Shown here in pieces: positions 15,403-23,068 of a stretch of 52,050 nucleotides of DNA; the first letter of the stretch is position 1, and the number at the start of each line of letters is the position of its first letter. The position numbers and the translations under genes were made by a program. A model generated the notes under the pieces. The model had not been told where the DNA came from and made no database searches. It saw only the letters and a list, made by a program, of their open reading frames with translations. This stretch comes from CAYXVB01 sp964467785 (GTDB lineage: Bacteria > Bdellovibrionota > UBA1018): assembly GCA_964467785.1 (NCBI GenBank), contig CAYXVB010000001.1:1-52050 (forward strand), given 5' to 3'.

Positions 15403-16320
15403 ATGTGGAACAATGAGAGCGGCGAATTCGTCAGATACACGTCGGGCTTTAGAAATTGGGTCAGGAAAGACGGTTCGACCCCTTTTCTGCCGGAGGCGGG
15501 GCGCTATCATCTCTATATTTCTTGGGCCTGCCCCTGGGCGCATCGCACTGCGATCGTTCGAAGCCTGATGGGACTGGAGGAAGCGATCACGCTGTCGGTG
15601 GTCGATCCGGTCTGGGGTAAGAATGGCTGGACCTTTAGCGAAAATCCTGGCTGCATCCCGGACTTCGTCAATCATACGCGTGACCTAGTGGATGTGTACC
15701 GACTGGCCGAACCGAAGTTCGACGGCGTGGAGTCGACGCCGGTGCTCTGGGACCGGAAGCTACGGACCATCGTGAACAACGAGTCGATCGAGCTGATCAA
15801 GATGTTCACCACTGAGTTTGGCGGGATCTCCAAGCATCCGGTGGATCTGTATCCCGAAGCCTTGCGAGCCCAGATCGACGAGATTGTCACCTCGATCTAC
15901 CCCACGATCAACAACGGGGTTTACCGCGCCGGCTTTGCGACCGCGCAAAAAGCATACGAAAGGGCTTATCGCCAACTCTTCGAGGCGCTGGATCACTGGG
16001 AGAAGGAGCTTGAGACGAAGCGGTACCTCTGCGGCTCTCGGCTGACCCTCGCGGATGTCTGCCTTTTCACGACGCTTTATCGTTTTGACCTGGTCTATTA
16101 CGGGCATTTCAAGTGCAATCGGAAGCATGTTTACGAATACCCGAACCTTTGGGGCTTTGTCCGGGATCTCTTCCAGCACCCGGGGGTGGCCGCAACGTGT
16201 CTTCCCGATCACATAAAAAAACATTATTATATCAGTCAGAATGAGATCAATCCGACGGGCATCGTTCCGGTCGGGCCGGAGTTGGACCTCGGCATTCCGC
16301 ACAACAGAGAGAGACTATGA
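15403..16320 (+). CDS. glutathionyl-hydroquinone reductase (xi-class GST)
   Basis: About 305 residues from ATG 15403, chosen because family members begin close to WxxESGEFVRxxSxFRxWV; the open frame extends 43 codons further upstream without similarity. The catalytic Cys is in ISWACPWAHRT (about residue 43), and the C-terminal half is all-helical with KRYLCGSRLTLADVCLFTTL. The family (YqjG, PcpF, ECM4) uses glutathione to reduce glutathionyl-quinones. The stop overlaps the fadD start (ATGA), so the two genes are co-translated; a shared role in detoxifying aromatic or lipid compounds is possible. Confidence 0.92.
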   Translation: MWNNESGEFVRYTSGFRNWVRKDGSTPFLPEAGRYHLYISWACPWAHRTAIVRSLMGLEEAITLSVVDPVWGKNGWTFSENPGCIPDFVNHTRDLVDVYRLAEPKFDGVESTPVLWDRKLRTIVNNESIELIKMFTTEFGGISKHPVDLYPEALRAQIDEIVTSIYPTINNGVYRAGFATAQKAYERAYRQLFEALDHWEKELETKRYLCGSRLTLADVCLFTTLYRFDLVYYGHFKCNRKHVYEYPNLWGFVRDLFQHPGVAATCLPDHIKKHYYISQNEINPTGIVPVGPELDLGIPHNRERL

Positions 16321-17999
16321 ACGTTTCGCGCCCTTGGCTCAAAAGTTATCCCGCAAACATCAACGAGGAGATTGAATTCGGGGACTTTCGTTCGATCATC
16401 GATCTCGTCGATCAGACCTGCAATCAATACTCAACGCTTCCGGCCTTCACCAACATGGGCCATAGCATCAGCTTCCGGGAGCTGCAGGAGCAGTCGGTAC
16501 GGTTCGCCGCCTTTTTGCAAAAGGAGCTCGGACTCAAGAAGGGCGATCGGATCGCGATCCAGATGCCCAACCTCTTGCAGTACCCGATCGCGCTCTTCGG
16601 CGCTTTGCGCGCGGGGCTCGTCGTGGTGAATACCAATCCGCTCTATACGGCCCGAGAGATGCGCTATCAGTTCATCGATTCCGGCGTGGCCGCGCTGGTG
16701 ATCCTCGAGAACTTCGCCGATAAGCTGGACGAGATCCTCGCCGAAACTCCGATCAAGCAGGTGATTCTGACCGAAGTCGGGGATCTTTTGCCGGGACTCA
16801 AGCGACCGCTGGTCAACTTCGTCGTCCGGCGCGTCAAGAAGATGGTCCCGGTGCATCGGATTCAGGGCATCCGCTTCAGGGACGCGCTCGAGCGCGGCTC
16901 CCATCTCAAGTTCGAAGCGCCAGAGCTTGGGCTTGAGGATCTGGCGTTCCTGCAATACACCGGCGGGACCACGGGTATTTCAAAAGGGGCGATGCTCGTG
17001 CACGCTAACGTGCTGGCCAATCTGCTCCAGATCTCGGAGTGGTTCAAGCCTTTGATTGCCGGCTTTCAGGGGATGCAGCCCAATCTGATCACGGCGTTGC
17101 CGCTTTACCACATCTTCTCGCTCACGGTGAACTGCCTGGGCCTCATGCGTTTTGGCGTGAACAACATCCTCATCACCAATCCCAAGGATATCCCGGAATT
17201 CTTCAAGACGCTCAAGGCGCATCCGCCACATGTCATGACCGCGGTCAGTACTTTGCTGGGCGCGATGGTCAATCACGAAAACTTCAGATCGGTGAAATGG
17301 GATACCCTTCGGATCACGGTCGCGGGCGGCATGGCGCTCAAGCAGTCGGTGGCCGAGCAGTGGAAGAACCGCACGGGAACCCCGGTGATCGAAGGCTATG
17401 GGCTGACCGAAACCTCGCCGGTTGTCTGCGCCAATCCCACGGATGGCACCGACCGGTTGGGCACGATCGGGATCCCGCTCCCTTCGACCGATGTCCGCCT
17501 CGTGAACGATAACGGCGAGGAAGTCACCAACGGCCAGGAGGGCGAACTTTGCGTGAAAGGCCCGCAGGTCATGCGCGGCTACTGGAATCGCGACGAAGAG
17601 ACCGCCCAGATCATGCTCCCGGGCGGATGGCTTCGCACCGGCGACGTGGCGGTGATGGAGGCGGATGGTTTTTTCAGGATCGTCGACCGAAAGAAAGACA
17701 TGATCCTCGTCTCGGGCTTCAACGTTTATCCCAACGAGGTCGAAGAAGTCGCCATGCAGCATCCGGGAGTTCTCGAAGCCGCGGCGGTTGGCATGGCGGA
17801 TGCCTATGCCGGGGAGAGTGTCCACCTCTTTGTCGTGCCGAAGGATCCCGCCTTGACCGAAGAGGAAGTGAAGGCTCATTGCCGTCGACTGCTCACGGCC
17901 TATAAGTGCCCCAAGTTGGTCACCTTTCGGAAGGAGCTTCCGAAGACCAATGTCGGCAAGATCCTCCGGCGCGCGCTCAAGGAAAAGGTGGAAAGCTGA
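16317..17999 (+). CDS. fadD: long-chain fatty acid--CoA ligase (FadD-like)
   Basis: A 560-residue adenylate-forming enzyme with all family motifs: P-loop YTGGTTGISKGAMLVH (about 213-228), EGYGLTETSPVV (A5), GWLRTGDVAVMEADG (A7), RIVDRKKDMILVSGFNVYP (A8) and the catalytic Lys in KTNVGKILRR near the end. It activates long-chain fatty acids to acyl-CoA in the cytoplasm for beta-oxidation or lipid synthesis. Coupled by four bases to the glutathionyl-hydroquinone reductase gene; no other beta-oxidation gene is adjacent. Confidence 0.95.
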   Translation: MNVSRPWLKSYPANINEEIEFGDFRSIIDLVDQTCNQYSTLPAFTNMGHSISFRELQEQSVRFAAFLQKELGLKKGDRIAIQMPNLLQYPIALFGALRAGLVVVNTNPLYTAREMRYQFIDSGVAALVILENFADKLDEILAETPIKQVILTEVGDLLPGLKRPLVNFVVRRVKKMVPVHRIQGIRFRDALERGSHLKFEAPELGLEDLAFLQYTGGTTGISKGAMLVHANVLANLLQISEWFKPLIAGFQGMQPNLITALPLYHIFSLTVNCLGLMRFGVNNILITNPKDIPEFFKTLKAHPPHVMTAVSTLLGAMVNHENFRSVKWDTLRITVAGGMALKQSVAEQWKNRTGTPVIEGYGLTETSPVVCANPTDGTDRLGTIGIPLPSTDVRLVNDNGEEVTNGQEGELCVKGPQVMRGYWNRDEETAQIMLPGGWLRTGDVAVMEADGFFRIVDRKKDMILVSGFNVYPNEVEEVAMQHPGVLEAAAVGMADAYAGESVHLFVVPKDPALTEEEVKAHCRRLLTAYKCPKLVTFRKELPKTNVGKILRRALKEKVES

Positions 18000-18002
18000 G
18001 CT

Positions 18003-18176
18003 CTAGACTCCGAGCCAATCGGCGAAGCGGAATACTTCGTCTTCGTTCCTGCATGACTTGCAGAACCGGAGATAGCGCGAGTTGCTCCGAAAGATCCGGT
18101 TACAGAGATTGCACCGCTGCCGGTATCGATCGACACGCCTGATCGGATCGGTCGAATTTCTCTTCTTTCCCTTCAT
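18003..18176 (-). CDS. 57-residue zinc-finger-like basic protein
   Basis: The minus strand from ATG 18176-18174 encodes a 57-residue, highly basic protein with RCNLCNRIF and RFCKSCRNEDE, two CxxC pairs separated by about 14 residues, followed by VFRFADWLGV and TAG. This is the layout of a small treble-clef or zinc-ribbon protein. Only four bases separate the start from an N gap, so the ribosome site and possibly a longer N-terminus are hidden. The tail overlaps nothing and ends three bases after the fadD stop, convergent with it. Function is unknown; nucleic-acid binding is plausible. Confidence 0.6.
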   Translation of the reverse strand: MKGKKRNSTDPIRRVDRYRQRCNLCNRIFRSNSRYLRFCKSCRNEDEVFRFADWLGV

Positions 18177-18179
18177 GAA

Positions 18180-18189
18180 NNNNNNNNNN
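18180..18189. other. assembly gap (10 N)
   Basis: Ten N directly upstream of the small zinc-finger gene. True length unknown. Confidence 0.99.
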
Positions 18190-18282
18190 CACAGGCGCAG
18201 AAAAACAAAAGCGCGTAAGCGTGACGTGGCGGCGCAGCCACCGAAATATACTTTTGCTAAGCCTTTTTGGCGATTCCCTCAT

Positions 18283-18348
18283 CTATTTATGGCCTGTCGC
18301 AATGAATTCGAGAATGCGCTCGGCGCTTTGCTTGATGCGGAACTTCAT
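18283..18348 (-). CDS. candidate 21-residue peptide with strong Shine-Dalgarno
   Basis: ATG 18348-18346 follows AAAGGAG with six-base spacing and opens a frame of 21 codons (KFRIKQSAERILEFIATGHK after Met, amphipathic and basic) ending in TAG. The Shine-Dalgarno lies in one arm of a perfect 5-bp hairpin ACTCC-GAAAAAA-GGAGT (18370-18354), so translation may be controlled. A longer in-frame reading from 18531 lacks a ribosome site. The stretch between here and the gap at 18189 shows no convincing gene. It could be a leader peptide or an independent small protein. Confidence 0.45.
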   Translation of the reverse strand: MKFRIKQSAERILEFIATGHK

Positions 18349-18353
18349 GGGTG

Positions 18354-18370
18354 ACTCCTTTTTTCGGAGT
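18354..18370 (-). promoter_or_regulatory. hairpin sequestering the ribosome site of the 21-codon peptide
   Basis: On the minus strand ACTCC, GAAAAAA loop, GGAGT forms a perfect five-pair stem covering GGAG, six bases before the ATG at 18348. Confidence 0.5.
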
Positions 18371-18480
18371 GTTACGAGCCGCTGGCCGGAAGGTCGCGGC
18401 CCGTTAAGAAAAAAGCGCCGCTGATCCGCCGACGCGCTCTCCGGGACTTTTCCGGGTCGACCCCCGTAGCACTGGGCCAC

Positions 18481-19368
18481 ATGGTTTCCGGCAATCGATA
18501 TTCCAGGAGCGCCCGCCGAATCTTCCGTCATCTAGCAGATCTCGGATCCCGCGAGATCGCGCGAAGTCCGGCGTCTTGTGTCTCTCATCTCGTCGCGGCA
18601 GGTGGTGCGGGGGTGATCACCGTCTTTACCGTGGTGTTCAAGCTCCTGCTGATGGTGCCCGGCATGGTTGGCGCGGGCGACGTGGTGCTCAAGGCGCTCA
18701 ATCTCGTTTTGAGTTTTCTGGTGATTCAGGCGGCTGGCTTCAGGCTTGCCACCAAACAGTCCGCGCTCTTTGGTTCGGTGCTCGGATTTCGCCGGCGATC
18801 GCTCCGGCGGCGCCCGGAGGTCCGGCACGTGCTGCGCAGCCAGGCATTGAGCGCCGCGGGCAATCTCGCGATGGTCGGAGCGGGGGGTGTCTTGTTTCAT
18901 CTCCTTTTCAATCTATTCACAGGGAGTCCGCTTCTTGACGAACCATCTGCTGACGCGGCGTTGCGATCGCTGCATCCGTGGCGCAGCAACACCTTGGTCT
19001 ACGCCGCGCTGACCGGCATCATCCTTTGGCTCTGCAGTTTTGTCGGTACCTGGATCGCGCACCGGTTCCGGCCGCGCTCCAAGGCGGCGGTTTCGGTGTG
19101 TTTCAACATACTCCTGGGTACCACTCTGGCAATGGTGCCGACGGTGGGGCACTGGCTGGAGATTCCACTGGATGTGCGGCACTTCACGCTGTCGGGCGGA
19201 AGCGCGGTGATCGCGGCGGCCTCTCTTGGCCCAGCCAAGGCGGTGGCCTCAGGGCTGCTTCCCGCGCTGGCTGGCGTGGTCTCGATCGGCGTACTCAATT
19301 TCGGGGTCAGCTTTGCCTTGGCGTTTCTTGGTGGAATCGCGCTGTCCCCAAGGGAAAGGATGACCTGA
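18481..19368 (+). CDS. 5'-truncated Gcr-type ('site-specific recombinase' COG4389-like) membrane protein
   Basis: 295 residues with six or so membrane helices. It matches what I recall of the C-terminal half of Gcr-family proteins: AAGGAGVITVFTVVFKLL, GFRLATKQSALFGSV, VLRSQALSAAGNL, and EIPLDVRHFTLSGGSAV with LNFGVSFALAFLGGIAL. Family members are about 650 residues with a long soluble N-terminal half that is missing here; no strong ribosome site precedes 18481. The gene therefore looks 5'-truncated, by deletion or by misassembly near the 18180 gap. Despite the name the family is not a proven recombinase; its true role is unknown. Confidence 0.6.
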   Translation: MVSGNRYSRSARRIFRHLADLGSREIARSPASCVSHLVAAGGAGVITVFTVVFKLLLMVPGMVGAGDVVLKALNLVLSFLVIQAAGFRLATKQSALFGSVLGFRRRSLRRRPEVRHVLRSQALSAAGNLAMVGAGGVLFHLLFNLFTGSPLLDEPSADAALRSLHPWRSNTLVYAALTGIILWLCSFVGTWIAHRFRPRSKAAVSVCFNILLGTTLAMVPTVGHWLEIPLDVRHFTLSGGSAVIAAASLGPAKAVASGLLPALAGVVSIGVLNFGVSFALAFLGGIALSPRERMT

Positions 19369-19400
19369 GAGTTTCGGGATGGTAAATTCATCGATCATCC

Positions 19401-20336
19401 ATGAATGACGAATCCGGCCCGCGATGGCTCATCCTACTTTGTTTTGCTTGTATCTACCTGTTTTGGGGCGCGACCTTCATCGCGTTGAAGTTCGCGATCA
19501 CGCAGATCCCTCCCATGATCCTGTCGGGCACCCGTTATTTGCTGGCTGGGCTCGTGTTGCTCGGCATCGGGAGGCTCAGGCGGGAGGCTCCGCCGGAAGC
19601 GCGCCTACTTCGCCTCGCGGCTTTGAGCGGCTTTTTGCTCGTTTTTGCCAATGGTCTGGTTTCGGTATCGATCCAATGGTTCTCGTCCGCTACGGCCGCC
19701 GTCCTGGTGGGGAGCGTTCCGGTCTGGATCATTCTTCTCAACTGGTGGGCGTTTGAGCGAGTTCGTCCCACGGGTCGGCAGGCGGCCGGGATCGCGCTAT
19801 CGCTGTTGGGGATCTTTCTTCTGACCAGAAGCCAGGCCGCTTTGAGCCATGCGGGCAAAGGCGCGGAGTCGGGGCTGTGGGTGGCGTCACTCGCCATTTT
19901 TGTCGCGATCATCAGCTGGTCGCTTGGCACCCTGGTGCAGAGGTCCGCAGGCAAGCTGCGTTCCGTTTTTTCCGTTTCGGGAATTCAGCTCGCGACGGGA
20001 GGAATGATTGTCACGTTTCTGGGGCTTTTGCGGAACCCGGGATTCGTTCCGGATCCCTCGAAGATGACCTGGCAAGTCGGCACAGCGTTTCTGTATCTGG
20101 TGCTCTTTGGTTCCGTGATTTCCTTTACGGCCTATCTCTGGCTGAGCGCCCGGGTTACGCCCGCGCAGGTCAGTACATATGCGGTGGTCAATCCGCTCGT
20201 TGCTGTCTGGCTGGGCTGGTGGATCGCAGACGAGCAGATCAATGCGGCTATGATCGGCTGCTCGATACTCGTCCTGGGCGGACTGTGCCTGGTGGTTTTT
20301 GAGCCGAGATCCGTTCCGGTCGTCGAGACGCAATGA
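19401..20336 (+). CDS. EamA/DMT-family transporter
   Basis: A 311-residue protein with about ten membrane helices in two EamA repeats: repeat one FACIYLFWGATFIALKFA to the TRSQAALSH linker, repeat two IFVAIISWSLGTLVQRSAG to VLGGLCLVVFEP, with PLVAVWLGWWIADEQI typical of RhaT/YedA-like drug/metabolite exporters. It likely exports small metabolites or amino acids across the inner membrane; substrate unknown. It begins 32 bases after the truncated Gcr-like gene and is probably co-transcribed. Confidence 0.92.
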   Translation: MNDESGPRWLILLCFACIYLFWGATFIALKFAITQIPPMILSGTRYLLAGLVLLGIGRLRREAPPEARLLRLAALSGFLLVFANGLVSVSIQWFSSATAAVLVGSVPVWIILLNWWAFERVRPTGRQAAGIALSLLGIFLLTRSQAALSHAGKGAESGLWVASLAIFVAIISWSLGTLVQRSAGKLRSVFSVSGIQLATGGMIVTFLGLLRNPGFVPDPSKMTWQVGTAFLYLVLFGSVISFTAYLWLSARVTPAQVSTYAVVNPLVAVWLGWWIADEQINAAMIGCSILVLGGLCLVVFEPRSVPVVETQ

Positions 20337-20357
20337 GGCTCGCGGCCCCTTGCCGCG

Positions 20358-21125
20358 TCAGAACGCTGTCTTGGCGTCGAGGGTCGCGATGAGCGAGAGG
20401 GCCTCCCGGATTCCCGCTTCCATGATCTCGTGATTGAGGCGGCCGCTGGGGAGCCGATACTGAGCGGCGGTGAAAGCTTGATTTGTGGCTTTCTTCGCCT
20501 TCAGGACGTTCATGCCGGCCACGCCCGCTTCGATTTTCTTGATGTTAAACTCATATTCCACCTCCAGCGTGTCGCCGTCGAAGTGGAACGAGAGATTGAG
20601 GTGCTCGAGCATGGCGAAGGCTTTTGCCGTCGGGGGGGCCAGCTTGACTTGGACCCAGCCTTTGCTCGACCTGATCGTCTTCTGCACGAAACGGAACTGC
20701 ACCGTGATCGCGTTCAGGAACTCTTGGATGATCTCCGAGGGATGGAAGGTCAGCTGGAGCTGCCCGAGTTTATCCGTTTCGGGGGCCTGGCCGTAGAGCA
20801 GGAAAAGGCTCGCGCCCGTGTCGGAGATCGGGCTGTTGAGATCAGTCGGAAACTGCCAGCTAAGCTGGACTTCCTTTTGAGGATCGAGCGAGGTGGAGCC
20901 GGTGAGCGTGGCGGTGTTCAGGATCTGAAAGGAGCCCGGTGATTTGGCGCGCACTTTTCTGAGTTGGCCGTAAGCGAGATGAACCCGAGTTCCTTCGACG
21001 GAGACTGGCGAGGAGCCTTGGTTTTTCACCGTGAGGACGCCCGATACGCCCTGTGCTTGGCGCCAGGTCTCGCCTTCCACGTTCAGCTTGAATTCAAACG
21101 GCTTCTGGAAAAAGGTGCCTTTCAT
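20358..21125 (-). CDS. conserved-looking hypothetical cytoplasmic protein
   Basis: 254 residues from ATG 21125-21123 (AGGA about eight bases upstream). The N-half (QAQGVSGVLTVKNQGSSPVSVEGTRVHLAYGQ) has the alternating pattern of a beta-sandwich, arrestin- or Ig-like; the C-half (SFHFDGDTLEVEYEFNIKKI) is mixed alpha/beta. No signal peptide, membrane helix or catalytic motif is seen and I do not recognise the family. Convergent with the EamA transporter. A 21-codon longer start (21188) is possible but less likely. Confidence 0.65.
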   Translation of the reverse strand: MKGTFFQKPFEFKLNVEGETWRQAQGVSGVLTVKNQGSSPVSVEGTRVHLAYGQLRKVRAKSPGSFQILNTATLTGSTSLDPQKEVQLSWQFPTDLNSPISDTGASLFLLYGQAPETDKLGQLQLTFHPSEIIQEFLNAITVQFRFVQKTIRSSKGWVQVKLAPPTAKAFAMLEHLNLSFHFDGDTLEVEYEFNIKKIEAGVAGMNVLKAKKATNQAFTAAQYRLPSGRLNHEIMEAGIREALSLIATLDAKTAF

Positions 21126-21210
21126 ACCAGGATCCTGGACCGAACGGCTGGTCGAATGCAACTGCAAAAGCTGGGGTGGCGTTTGCACGTGGTCAGGGAG
21201 GAGAGCCCAG

Positions 21211-21447
21211 ATGCGATTTCATTCCCGATTCAAGTCAAAATCCAAACCCGGTTCGAAGGTCAACGCGTCGGATGCGTCCGACCTCGAGGAGGCGCCCGGT
21301 AAACATGATCAGCCTGCGGAGGGTGGGCGGGCCACGATTGATGAGGCGATCGTCGCGGCGACCGGGCCCAGCCTGAGCTCGTCTGAACGGTCCTCGCGGA
21401 AGATCTCTTCGAGGAGATCGTGGATCACTCGGCGAAAAGCCGCGTAG
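21211..21447 (+). CDS. doubtful small ORF in the 21126-21559 interval
   Basis: A 78-codon basic, Ser-rich frame starts at ATG 21211 behind a good AGGGAGGAG. The opposite strand of the same DNA (21458-21309) encodes a helical-looking 49-residue frame (FRRVIHDLLEEIFREDRSDE) with AGGAG five bases before a CTG. At most one is real and neither matches a family I know. The remaining DNA up to the cytochrome gene shows nothing else. Confidence 0.25.
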   Translation: MRFHSRFKSKSKPGSKVNASDASDLEEAPGKHDQPAEGGRATIDEAIVAATGPSLSSSERSSRKISSRRSWITRRKAA

Positions 21448-21559
21448 CTGACATCCAGGCATGCTCCTGGGTCGGCGAGTACACTCCCCGCAAGTGACCT
21501 GGAGGTGAGTCAAAGATGACACATTCCGCAACTGTCAAGTTCGCGGGAGAATTGTGTCC

Positions 21560-22615
21560 ATGGGGCTATCGGGGAAAATATATCCTGGAAATTTTCGTCC
21601 GTTCATCTTCGCTAGCGTGGGACTCGCTCTCACGTTGGCGGGCTGTCTCGCCAAAGAGACTTCCGTCGCGATGCTCGAGGAGACCGCGTCTTCGAGCGGC
21701 GGAGGAACGCTGACTTACCCCAGCTTTGATTCGGTGAATAAGGCGATCATTCAGGGCCGCTGCACCGTTTGCCATGCGAGCGGGCTGCATAACTTCGCCA
21801 ATTATCAGGCCCTCATGTCGAGCGGGACGATTGTGCCAGGAAATTCGCGCGCGAGCCGGTTCTATCTTTCGACCGTCGAGGGATCGATGCCGACCGGAGC
21901 TTATGGTCGCTTGACCAGTAATGAGATGATCGGACTTGCGGCCTGGATCGATGCGGGCGCCCCTCAATTTGCCCAGACGGCCGCGACGCCGACTCCGACG
22001 CCGACGCCGACCCAATCGAATGGTACCCAGCCCTCGACCAACACTCCGGTTCTCTACTCGACGTTGGCCAACACGATCTTCGTGCCCAAGTGCGTGAGCT
22101 GCCACTCCGCCAACGGGGGCACCGCGGCGGGATTCTACGACATGACCAGCTACTCCAATGTGATGATGCGGGTGAGGGCGGGCAACGCGTTCCAGAGTCG
22201 ACTTTATTCGGATACCTCGGCCAACCGCATGCCGCCCGCTCCTCGCACGTTCCTCACCGCGGCCGAGAATCAGATGATCTTTGATTGGATCAGCCAGGGC
22301 GCCAAGAACGACACCGGAGCGATCACCGCTGCGCAGGTGCCGGCCGCGATTCCGCTTGCCGCGACCTATGCGTCGGTTTCCGCCAACGTCCTGGTCAAGC
22401 ATTGCATATCCTGCCACGGGCCTACGGTCGCGTATGCCGGCATCAAGGTCGACACTTACGCGAATGTGGTCCGAGGGGTTTCGCCCGGTAACGCGGCCAA
22501 TAGCGCGATCTACAACTCCATGGCCGCCGGGCGCATGCCGACTGCGGGCAAGATTTCCGCCGCCGAGCTGGATGTTCTCAGGACCTGGATCCAAAACGGT
22601 GCCCCGAATAACTGA
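21560..22615 (+). CDS. lipoprotein with three c-type haem motifs
   Basis: About 351 residues. The N-terminal segment ends in the lipobox LTLAGC (Cys about 29), so it is membrane-anchored outside the cytoplasm. Three homologous domains each carry one haem motif: CTVCH, CVSCH and CISCH, each followed by a (R/S)MP(T/P) pattern that may supply the distal Met, as in planctomycete-type cytochrome c domains. A TPTPTPTPTQ linker separates domains one and two. ATG 21560 (GGGAGA upstream) is preferred to GTG 21554. It probably acts as an electron carrier at the outer envelope; no oxidase or haem-lyase gene is nearby. Confidence 0.88.
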   Translation: MGLSGKIYPGNFRPFIFASVGLALTLAGCLAKETSVAMLEETASSSGGGTLTYPSFDSVNKAIIQGRCTVCHASGLHNFANYQALMSSGTIVPGNSRASRFYLSTVEGSMPTGAYGRLTSNEMIGLAAWIDAGAPQFAQTAATPTPTPTPTQSNGTQPSTNTPVLYSTLANTIFVPKCVSCHSANGGTAAGFYDMTSYSNVMMRVRAGNAFQSRLYSDTSANRMPPAPRTFLTAAENQMIFDWISQGAKNDTGAITAAQVPAAIPLAATYASVSANVLVKHCISCHGPTVAYAGIKVDTYANVVRGVSPGNAANSAIYNSMAAGRMPTAGKISAAELDVLRTWIQNGAPNN

Positions 22616-22639
22616 GGCCAAGCCGGGCGCTTGGAGCGC

Positions 22640-23068
22640 TTAGTCCTCTAAAGGACTGACCGGGTCCTGTCGGAGCTGCTCTAGGATCTCTTCCTTCGTG
22701 TAGAGGCGTCCCTTGCCAACACCGGGGCAGAATTTGGAGATGTCTTGGTTCCAGGTGCGGGCGTTCATGTTCTCTGGCCAGAAGGGCCAGGTGCGGCACT
22801 GCGCGGGGCGGCCGGGGTAAACCGAGCAGCGCGTCCCGTCGAGAAACTCGCAGGACTTCTGCGGATCCCGTAGATGCCAGTGGCCGCCGGTCTGTCGGCA
22901 ATACTTGCGGGTGAACGCTGAGGTCGTGATGCCCAGCACCCGGGCGAGACGCCGCCGGTCCTCGAGCGTAAAATAGACGTAGCCATAGGAGCCGCGCGAG
23001 GTGCAGCAGCGTCCCGTGCCCTGACATTCAAACCGAAGGCCCTGCTCCCAGAACTTCTGTTTCGTCAT
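22640..23068 (-). CDS. YkgJ-family Cys-cluster protein
   Basis: 142 residues with the UPF0153/YkgJ pattern: FECQGTGRCCTSRGSYGYVY at the start, then CEFLDGTRCSVYPGRPAQCR and TWPFWPE, with a last Cys in KFCPG. The family is thought to bind zinc or an Fe-S cluster; its function is unknown. Its start lies 41 bases inside the end of the nuclease-helicase gene, a long overlap that suggests tight coupling. It may assist or repair the Fe-S centre of that helicase (inference). Confidence 0.85.
   Translation of the reverse strand: MTKQKFWEQGLRFECQGTGRCCTSRGSYGYVYFTLEDRRRLARVLGITTSAFTRKYCRQTGGHWHLRDPQKSCEFLDGTRCSVYPGRPAQCRTWPFWPENMNARTWNQDISKFCPGVGKGRLYTKEEILEQLRQDPVSPLED

Noticed and set aside
16980..17879. 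299-codon minus-strand frame inside fadD
   Set aside because: Antisense shadow; the plus strand carries all adenylate-forming motifs.
21566..22621. 351-codon minus-strand frame
   Set aside because: Antisense of the tri-haem lipoprotein; Arg/Gly/His-rich composition typical of an antisense shadow.
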